18,820 nucleotides of DNA from Christensenella sp. UBA1214. GTDB taxonomy: Bacteria > Bacillota > Clostridia > Christensenellales > CAG-138. Of the stretch, positions 13,562 to 18,820 are shown piece by piece. Both the position numbers and the translations under genes were made by a program. Location of the stretch: NCBI GenBank assembly GCA_002309375.1, contig DBXK01000016.1:42857-61676 (forward strand). The letters are read 5' to 3'. The notes beneath the pieces were generated by a model, which made no database searches, was not told where the DNA came from, and saw nothing but the letters and a program-made list of their open reading frames with translations. The stretch's first letter is position 1, and each line of letters begins with the position of its first letter.

Positions 13562-15943
13562 ATGAAAGCTGTAATAATGGCAGGAGGGGAAGGCAAACGC
13601 CTTCGTCCGATCACCTGCACGATCCCGAAGCCGATGGTCCCGCTGCTCAACAAGCCGATCATCGATTATGCGCTTGAATTACTGCATAAGCACGGCTTCA
13701 AAGATGCGGTCATTACGGTCCATTATCTTGCAAAATCGATACTCGAGCATATCGGGAACGGTCAGGATTTCGGCCTCGGAATAACCTATTCCGATCCCGG
13801 CTTAAAGCTCGGAACTGCCGGGAGCATGAAATTCGCACTATGCGGCGCAAGCGACAGCGTGCTTGTCCTAAGCGGCGACGGGATCACCGATATCGATCTT
13901 ACAGCGTTTATTGATGCTCATAAAAAGAGCGGAGCCGATGCTTCGATCGTTTTGAAATCCGTCGATGAGCCTACAGAATACGGCGTTGCACTGACCGACG
14001 GCAGCGGAATGATCTCGAGATTCATCGAAAAACCCGAACTCAGCGAGCTTTTCAGCGATTATGCGAACACAGGCATTTATATAATCGAACCGAAAGCGCT
14101 CGATCTGATCCCAAACGGCGTGGATTTCGATTTTTCGAAGGATCTGTTTCCCAGGATGCTGAAAAAAGGCATGAAGATCTTCGGCTATAAAACCGAAGCC
14201 TATTGGTGCGATGTCGGCAGCGTGTCGGAGTTCAGACGCGCTCAATATGATATGCTTGAAGACAAATTGAGCTTCGGCACAAATGCCGAACGTATCAACG
14301 GGTGTTTCGTTGAGAAAGGTGCTGAGATATCCGAAAGCGCTGTGCTCATGCCGCCATGCTATATCGGAAAAGGTGCTGTTGTCGGAGACAGCGCGGCTGT
14401 TGGGCCGCATACAGTTATCTGCAGCGGCTCAGTTATCGGAAAAGAAGCGAGCCTAAAGCGAAGCATCGTCCTCAGCGGAAGCATAGTTCGGAGCGGAGCA
14501 GAGCTTCGCGAATCGGTCGTGTGCGAAAACGCGCAGGTCGATGCCTCCGCCAGGCTTTATTCGGAAACGGTGATCGGTGCGGAAACGACGGTTAAAAGCA
14601 GAGCTTGCGTTTATCCCAACGCAAAGATCTGGCCCGATAAAACGATCCCGGAAGGCGCCGAATGCTTTGACAGCGTCGTTTGGGGAAGCAGCCGAAAAAC
14701 CCTTTCTTTTTCCGGCTCCTCGATCTCCGGATACGGCGACAGCGAATTGACGCCCGAAACCGCAGTTCGTCTCGGATCGGCGATTGCCGCAGGTCAAGCG
14801 CAGGATACGTCCTTTGCTGTCTGCACTGACGGCAGACCGTATTCCGTGATCCTTAAATCGGCTGTCTCTGCCGGGATAAATGCGCGCGGTCTCGATACAT
14901 ACTTGTTTTCCTGTTCGAGCTTTGACTGCTTTATGTATTCAGTCCGGAACTCCGGCTGCGGCTTCGGGGTTTATATCAGCACCGGTCAGGATCGTCTTGT
15001 TTCGATCTGTTTGATCGACCGTTCGGGGATACCTGCTGGCAGCAATGTCCTAAGAGCCGTCAGGCAGGCTTTTGAAGAGGGCGAATCCAAACCCGCAGCT
15101 TGCGAAGAACTCGGCATACAGCTCAAATGTGAAGGCTTCGAGCATGCTTACGAAAGCTTTCTATCGTCATTCATAAAAGGAAATGCTGCGGATCGGATCC
15201 ATCCGACGCTTTTCCTCAAAGCAGACAGACTTTCTTTCAGGATCATCGAAAAAGTCCTTACGATGCACGGCTGGAATGTTCTCCTCGGAGCTGAAAACAT
15301 TGGCGAGGTCGCTGAAAACCAATGCTCGATCATTATCGAACCGAACGGTTCTGTCAGCATGACTTTACCTGGTGCAGCCGCGGATGATCAGGCTTTATTG
15401 ACCGTCATGGCAAAAAGACGGTTCGAAAAGGAGTCTGTCGATCATATCGTTCTTCCGTCGGCCCTCCGCGGGGAATACAGAAAACTTCTTGAGACTTTGC
15501 CGGCAAGGATAATTTATTCGAAAAACGACAGGGGAGCTTTGATCCGCGATTCAAAAAGCGAAGGCGCCGATTTCGCGGAATTCTATGATCCCGAAGCCGC
15601 TGTGATCGTATTATGCGATATGTTTGCATGCAATGAGTTGGAAGAAGAGCTCAAAAAACTGCCATGCGAAACATTAATCGAACGCTCGGCCGATATCCTT
15701 GCTTGTGAACGCGGAAGGATCCTCCGGAAGCTCAGCGAAGAAAAACCCACTGATGCAAAGCAGGAGCTGATCGACGGCTATCGGCTGACCTTCGAATCCG
15801 GCTGGGTCGAGATCCGTCCGGAGACAGGCAGCAGGGCCGCTTTTAAAGTCTCGGCCGGCAGCATGGATTCCGAATATGCTGAAGAGCTCTGCGACATATA
15901 CCTCAAAAAGCTTCTTTCGATCAGGGACGGCGGAAACAAATAA
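13562..15943 (+). CDS. mannose-1-phosphate guanylyltransferase-like protein with hexapeptide domain and degenerate phosphohexomutase domain
   Basis: A 793-residue three-part protein. Residues 1-235 are a complete NTP_transferase domain: KAVIMAGGEGKRLRPIT, IPKPMVP, the metal-binding LSGDGITDID, FIEKPEL, NTGIYI and WCDVGS. Residues 248-370 are a left-handed beta-helix of hexapeptide repeats, as in GDP-mannose and ADP-glucose pyrophosphorylases. Residues 385-793 align in outline with phosphoglucomutase/phosphomannomutase (GYGDSELTPETAVRLG, CTDGRPYS). The catalytic Ser-His-Asn-Pro loop, however, is replaced by YISTGQDR (471-478), and the Asp-rich metal loop by IIEPNGS (from about 591). The C-terminal phosphate loop is only partly kept (RPETGSR). 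The transferase is probably active and the mutase probably is not, perhaps serving allosteric or structural roles. The likely product is GDP-mannose or a similar NDP-sugar. The domain call is firm; the substrate is inferred from family resemblance. Confidence 0.82.
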   Translation: MKAVIMAGGEGKRLRPITCTIPKPMVPLLNKPIIDYALELLHKHGFKDAVITVHYLAKSILEHIGNGQDFGLGITYSDPGLKLGTAGSMKFALCGASDSVLVLSGDGITDIDLTAFIDAHKKSGADASIVLKSVDEPTEYGVALTDGSGMISRFIEKPELSELFSDYANTGIYIIEPKALDLIPNGVDFDFSKDLFPRMLKKGMKIFGYKTEAYWCDVGSVSEFRRAQYDMLEDKLSFGTNAERINGCFVEKGAEISESAVLMPPCYIGKGAVVGDSAAVGPHTVICSGSVIGKEASLKRSIVLSGSIVRSGAELRESVVCENAQVDASARLYSETVIGAETTVKSRACVYPNAKIWPDKTIPEGAECFDSVVWGSSRKTLSFSGSSISGYGDSELTPETAVRLGSAIAAGQAQDTSFAVCTDGRPYSVILKSAVSAGINARGLDTYLFSCSSFDCFMYSVRNSGCGFGVYISTGQDRLVSICLIDRSGIPAGSNVLRAVRQAFEEGESKPAACEELGIQLKCEGFEHAYESFLSSFIKGNAADRIHPTLFLKADRLSFRIIEKVLTMHGWNVLLGAENIGEVAENQCSIIIEPNGSVSMTLPGAAADDQALLTVMAKRRFEKESVDHIVLPSALRGEYRKLLETLPARIIYSKNDRGALIRDSKSEGADFAEFYDPEAAVIVLCDMFACNELEEELKKLPCETLIERSADILACERGRILRKLSEEKPTDAKQELIDGYRLTFESGWVEIRPETGSRAAFKVSAGSMDSEYAEELCDIYLKKLLSIRDGGNK

Positions 15944-15981
15944 AAAAACGGCGCTTCGGATTAAGCCGAAGTGCCGTTTTT
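15944..15981. terminator. strong bidirectional intrinsic terminator between convergent genes
   Basis: AAAAACGGCGCTTCGG (15944-15959) pairs with CCGAAGTGCCGTTTTT (15966-15981) around an ATTAAG loop, with a single G-T wobble. A-tract and T-tract flank the GC stem, so it works from both sides. It begins at the stop of the nucleotidyltransferase gene and ends nine bases before the end of the convergent surface-protein gene. Confidence 0.92.
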
Positions 15982-15990
15982 ATCTCAACA

Positions 15991-17112
15991 TCAGTGTTTC
16001 CTGCGGACGATCATCGCGCCTGCGCCGATAACTGCCGTGATTCCGATAAATGCAATGCTGAAAGCACCGGTCGGAGGAACTGTCGGATCGGTCGGAGCAT
16101 CGGTGGGATCGGGGTCGACCGGCTCGTCGGTGGGCTCATCAGTCGGCTCATCAGTGGGGTCAACGGGCTCTTCCTCGCCGCCGAATTCGAACGGATACTC
16201 GAAGGTGTAGTGTTCGCCCTCGCCGAGGAAATCGGAATCGGCGAACATGGTCTGGTCGTTGGTAAGGCCGAAGTATTCGTCGACCAGAGCCAAAGTATCC
16301 GCAAGCGCTTCATACATCGGGTCTTCGTGATCGATCGGAGCGGCAACATCTTCAAAAGCTTCGTTCACGGGAATGAAATCGTTATTCTCGGGATCATAGC
16401 GATGATAATGATTGTTCTTTGCAACGAAAGTCGTGTATTCGTCCATACCTTCGCAAACGCGGTATTCGACAGCACGCTTCTGAACAAGGATGAAATCGGA
16501 CCAATGGATATTGTAGCTCGGGAAGCCGTTCGCTTCGCCCTTGTCGACGGTACCGATCTCGAACTGAGCGGGGAAGCGGTACTGGCCGATCGTGACGGCG
16601 GTGGTGCCGGTCACATATTCATCGGTCGCTGTGCCGCGGATGATGACTTTGACGTCGCTGCCGAGCTCGGCCATGACCTTCAGCTCATTGCCGTTCAGTT
16701 CAACGTTTGCATATTCACCGGGAACGGGGAAGCAGATGCCGATATCATAGTCGCATTCGACTTTGCCCGGGCAGCCCTGCGCTTCAACGAGAGTGATGTT
16801 TTCAAGGCCGTTGACGTTGGTGAGGTATTCAATGCTCGAAGCAAGCCTCGGGCTGTAGCCGTCAATGTTTGCCGGAACCTGATAGCTGAGCATCAGCGTC
16901 ACGGTTTCACCGGGAGCGATAGCGGTCTTGTCCGGAACGGGATTCCAAACGTTATAGGGGATATCCCATTCGTCGTATTCAACAGTGGGGTCGTTTGCAA
17001 CATGCTGGACCTGCGTGTTGAAGATCGCTTCATCACGGCTTTCGGCGAAAGCGGGAAGAGCAATTGCACTTATGAGGATCAGTGCGAGAAATACGGAAAC
17101 AATTTTCTTCAT
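15991..17112 (-). CDS. secreted wall-anchored protein with PPTGA-type sorting signal and four cysteines
   Basis: A 373-residue exported protein with no recognised enzymatic domain. MKKIVSVFLALILISAIALP is a signal peptide, with cleavage expected after AFA at residue 23. The ectodomain (24-311) is beta-rich and acidic; its first part (about 60-185: APGETVTLMLSYQVP, VKVIIRGTA) resembles cohesin- or Ig-like secreted domains. Cysteines at 114, 120, 127 and 220 could form two disulfides. A DEPTDEP-rich linker (315-344) leads to PPTGA (346-350), a hydrophobic helix and RRKH, the layout of a sortase signal. ATG 17112 is chosen because the signal peptide starts there and AAGGAGT precedes it. It lies 22 bases after the 4Fe-4S protein gene with no terminator, so it is probably in that operon and may be a thiol-disulfide client. 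Confidence 0.78.
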   Translation of the reverse strand: MKKIVSVFLALILISAIALPAFAESRDEAIFNTQVQHVANDPTVEYDEWDIPYNVWNPVPDKTAIAPGETVTLMLSYQVPANIDGYSPRLASSIEYLTNVNGLENITLVEAQGCPGKVECDYDIGICFPVPGEYANVELNGNELKVMAELGSDVKVIIRGTATDEYVTGTTAVTIGQYRFPAQFEIGTVDKGEANGFPSYNIHWSDFILVQKRAVEYRVCEGMDEYTTFVAKNNHYHRYDPENNDFIPVNEAFEDVAAPIDHEDPMYEALADTLALVDEYFGLTNDQTMFADSDFLGEGEHYTFEYPFEFGGEEEPVDPTDEPTDEPTDEPVDPDPTDAPTDPTVPPTGAFSIAFIGITAVIGAGAMIVRRKH

Positions 17113-17117
17113 GTTTA

Positions 17118-17124
17118 ACTCCTT
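17118..17124 (-). promoter_or_regulatory. ribosome binding site deciding the surface-protein start
   Basis: On the minus strand AAGGAGT lies five bases before ATG 17112. An open frame continues to 17211 but has no binding site and would put 33 hydrophilic residues ahead of a perfect signal peptide, overlapping the upstream gene. Confidence 0.75.
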
Positions 17125-17134
17125 ATAATATGAT

Positions 17135-18160
17135 TTAGGCAGCACTGCCTTTGTTAACATCGTTAGATTGTTCGCGTTTGCGCTGAATACCGAATCCGGA
17201 ATAGATCGCATTATGCGGACACGCGGCTTTGCAGTCCCCGCATCTTATGCATTCGAGCGCATTCGGAGATTTTGTGATATCGACGCCCATGCGGCAGGCA
17301 TGAGTGCAGGCGCCGCAGTGCGTACACTTCGATTCATCCACGCTGTAGCGATAAAGCGATACCTTATTGAAGAATGAATAGATCGCACCGAGCGGGCAAA
17401 CATATTTGCAGAACGGACGGTAAGTTATGATCGAAAGGATAATGAGCGCGCCGAGGATAGACATTTTGAGAATCGTCAGGCCGCCTGCCTCCGCCCAGCT
17501 CGTGATGCCTGTACCGGTCTGCGCGGCAGTATTGCCGACAGCGGAGCCGTAGGTCATCAGCGGGACGCCGCCGATCAGCATGCCGGACGGGCAGATGTAT
17601 TTGCAGAAGAACGGGTTGGACTCATAGAGCAGCGGAAGAACGATAACGAACACGACAAGCAATACGTATTTCAAATAGCGGAAAGGTTTGTCGTGCGGGA
17701 AGGATTTGATCTTCATCCTCTTCGGGAGCGGGATCTTATAAAGCAGATCCTGAATCAGGCCGAACGGGCAGAGGAATGCGCATACAAGGCGGCCGCAGAG
17801 AGCGCCGAAGAGCATTATAAAGCCGATTACATAAAATGCGAACCAATACAACGGCTGCGCGATAACTGAGCCGCTCTTGGGGTCGAACCAGCTGTTTGTG
17901 TAATTGCCCTGATTGAAAACAGCTTGAAGCGCGCCGATCGGGCAGGAGCCGAGGGCGCCGGGGCAGGAATAGCAGTTCATGCCGGGCACACAGATATATT
18001 TGAGCTTGCCCTGATAGATCGTGCCCCTGATGAAGCCGACAATATAGCTGTTCGTCAGAATGGTAAAGACGGCCTGGATCGCGAAGCGGCGGCGTTCGAC
18101 CGACTTTCTTATCTGCATTCTGGTCTTTTGCTTTTTCGGAGCTTTAACTTGCGTTTCCAT
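17135..18160 (-). CDS. NapH-like polytopic 4Fe-4S membrane protein
   Basis: A 341-residue membrane iron-sulfur protein. About four to five hydrophobic segments alternate with Cys motifs: CVPGMNCYSCPGALGSC (C57, C63, C66, C73), CGRLVCAFLCPFG (C122, C127, C131), CKYICPSG (C186, C190) and CKYVCPLG (C251, C255). Two ferredoxin clusters follow: C279, C282, C285, C289 and C304, C307, C310, C314. This layout is that of NapH/CcoG-type proteins, which pass electrons at or across the membrane. ATG 18160 is preferred over TTG 18187 because its A is also the last base of the upstream stop (TGATG coupling) and the extra residues would be out of register with the family. The gene lies between a small CXXC membrane protein and a surface protein and downstream of a TlpA-like thioredoxin, suggesting a role in extracellular thiol reduction. 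Partner and acceptor are inferred. Confidence 0.85.
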   Translation of the reverse strand: METQVKAPKKQKTRMQIRKSVERRRFAIQAVFTILTNSYIVGFIRGTIYQGKLKYICVPGMNCYSCPGALGSCPIGALQAVFNQGNYTNSWFDPKSGSVIAQPLYWFAFYVIGFIMLFGALCGRLVCAFLCPFGLIQDLLYKIPLPKRMKIKSFPHDKPFRYLKYVLLVVFVIVLPLLYESNPFFCKYICPSGMLIGGVPLMTYGSAVGNTAAQTGTGITSWAEAGGLTILKMSILGALIILSIITYRPFCKYVCPLGAIYSFFNKVSLYRYSVDESKCTHCGACTHACRMGVDITKSPNALECIRCGDCKAACPHNAIYSGFGIQRKREQSNDVNKGSAA

Positions 18161-18324
18161 CAGCCGATACCTACGCATTCCCGGCAAAGCGCCGTAGCTT
18201 TTGAAAGAACAGCATTGACTTCGCCGTCAAAGATACCGTAGATTATAAATCCGACAGCACATGTCAGAAGCAGGGCAGGTATCAAATAGCGAAGCACTAT
18301 GTTGGAATTGCTTTTATTTTTCAT
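18160..18324 (-). CDS. 54-residue CD1871A-family CXXC membrane protein
   Basis: A small gene. ATG 18324 follows AGGAG (complement of 18331-18335) with a six-base gap, and the stop TGA shares its last base with the ATG of the 4Fe-4S gene. The protein has a basic start (MKNKSNSN), one membrane helix (about 9-29), and a C-terminal part reading GIFDGEVNAVLSKATALCRECVGIG in overlapping pieces: GEVNAVLSKA followed by the CRECVGIG end. C47 and C50 form a CXXC pair. The GEV-VL-KA-C-EC-GIG pattern is that of the CD1871A family of Clostridia, whose function is not known to me. By position between a thioredoxin and a redox membrane protein it is a good candidate dithiol relay. A further Cys (C22) lies in the helix. 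Family recognition is from memory of the pattern. Confidence 0.85.
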   Translation of the reverse strand: MKNKSNSNIVLRYLIPALLLTCAVGFIIYGIFDGEVNAVLSKATALCRECVGIG

Positions 18325-18337
18325 GGTTTTCTCCTGA

Positions 18338-18820
18338 TCAGTGGATGCCGAGTCCGTTGAGGATGCTGACCCATTCTTCGTAGGTATGCGAAGCGGTCAC
18401 GACTTTGAGCACTCTGCCGGTATCGTCAATGAAATAAGTCGTCGGATAAGCGCCTGCCGGGAAGCACTGCGGGATCCCGTTGTGGTTGCGGACGACGGGT
18501 TGGGTAAAATGCACGCTGTTCAGAACGCTCAGCGCGGTCTGAATGCAGCCGGGAGTTTCGGAATCTCCGAGCACTGAAAGCACTCTGAAACCCTTATTCG
18601 CATAATTGTTCGCGAGCTGCTCGATATGCGGCATCTCCTGGATGCACGGTCCGCAGGTCGTCGCCCAAACGTTGACCATTGTGATCCTCGCATTGGCATA
18701 ATAACTGTTGGTGATCGTGCCGTGTCCGTTGATGCTCTGCGCATTGAACGGCGGAAGGTTGTCGGGTTTCGGGGTCGGCGTCGGGGTGGGGGAAGGCGTG
18801 GGCTTCGGCGTCGGCGTCGG
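18338..18820 (-). CDS. TlpA-like extracytoplasmic thioredoxin with Thr-Pro linker (5' end outside window)
   Basis: The frame is open to the right edge, so the N-terminus, presumably a lipoprotein or signal peptide, is missing; 160 residues are visible. The first 19 are a Thr-Pro/Lys linker. The thioredoxin fold begins around LPPFNAQSINGHGTI, followed by VNVWATTCGPCIQEM with the active-site TTCGPC (C56 and C59 of the visible part) and the cis-proline loop GAYPTTYFIDDTG. The short open frame starting at M48 is only an internal start. TlpA/ResA proteins act outside the membrane as thiol-disulfide oxidoreductases, normally reduced by CcdA. No ccdA is visible; instead the next two genes, 13 bases downstream and coupled, encode a CXXC membrane peptide and a 4Fe-4S membrane protein. 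Other cysteines (in GCIQTA and QCF) lie outside the active site. Confidence 0.87.
   Translation of the reverse strand, partial: PTPTPKPTPSPTPTPTPKPDNLPPFNAQSINGHGTITNSYYANARITMVNVWATTCGPCIQEMPHIEQLANNYANKGFRVLSVLGDSETPGCIQTALSVLNSVHFTQPVVRNHNGIPQCFPAGAYPTTYFIDDTGRVLKVVTASHTYEEWVSILNGLGIH
18764..18820 (-). repeat. Thr-Pro linker repeat at window edge
   Basis: On the minus strand degenerate ccgacg/ccgacc units encode TP and KP repeats at the start of the visible TlpA-like protein. They continue to the window end, so the full length is unknown. The composition matches the linkers of the SleB-type lipoprotein. Confidence 0.8.

Noticed and set aside
15994..17118. 374-residue open frame on the plus strand opposite the surface-protein gene
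   Set aside because: It mirrors a gene with a clear signal peptide, sorting signal and Shine-Dalgarno, and starts inside the terminator region.
18161..18187. TTG 18187 as start of the 4Fe-4S protein
   Set aside because: It would overlap the small CXXC gene by 28 bases and lacks a good binding site, whereas ATG 18160 is coupled by TGATG.
18338..18679. Thioredoxin as a complete 113-residue protein starting at ATG 18679
   Set aside because: That Met is within the beta strand just before the TTCGPC motif; the frame continues open through a Thr-Pro linker to the window edge.

Overview
The window looks like a chromosomal segment of an uncultured or gut-type member of the Clostridia (Bacillota). 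Supporting signs are strong AGGAGG-type ribosome binding sites, folate-dependent TrmFO, the conserved dprA-topA-trmFO-hslV-hslU gene order, a SleB-type wall hydrolase, lipoproteins and proteins with Thr-Pro linkers, a PPTGA-type cell-wall sorting signal, and a small CD1871A-family CXXC protein. The window is almost fully coding. No intergenic gap exceeds about 100 bases. I see no tRNA, rRNA, CRISPR array, insertion sequence or prophage gene.

Region 1 (1-4347, + strand) encodes membrane glycosylation functions: the C-terminal part of a GT-C-fold glycosyltransferase, a protein O-mannosyltransferase (PMT family) carrying two extra beta-rich extracellular domains, and a GtrA-type small membrane protein. 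Region 2 (4381-12444, + strand) is an information-processing and proteostasis block: comM/yifB, dprA, topA, trmFO, hslV and hslU, mostly with overlapping or near-touching genes. A good sigma-A-like promoter lies inside the end of dprA, just upstream of topA. Region 3 (12481-15943, + strand) holds a lipoprotein with Thr-Pro linkers, an SH3 domain and a SleB-type hydrolase domain. It is followed by a nucleotidyltransferase (GDP-mannose pyrophosphorylase type) fused to a hexapeptide-repeat domain and a phosphohexomutase-like domain that lacks its catalytic motifs. A hairpin with a T-run separates these two genes and contains the ribosome binding site of the second.

A strong bidirectional terminator at 15944-15981 separates the + strand genes from a - strand operon that enters from the right edge. 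In transcription order this operon encodes a secreted or surface TlpA-like thioredoxin with a Thr-Pro linker (5' end outside the window), a 54-residue membrane protein ending in CRECVGIG, a NapH-like polytopic 4Fe-4S protein, and a secreted wall-anchored protein with four cysteines. The most interesting reading is that this operon moves electrons from cytoplasmic ferredoxin-type clusters across the membrane to an extracellular thioredoxin, with the surface protein as a possible client. A second theme is glycosylation. The PMT, the GtrA protein and the GDP-mannose-type nucleotidyltransferase could together decorate Ser/Thr-Pro linkers such as those in the SleB lipoprotein and the TlpA protein. 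Both ideas are inferences from domain content and gene order.
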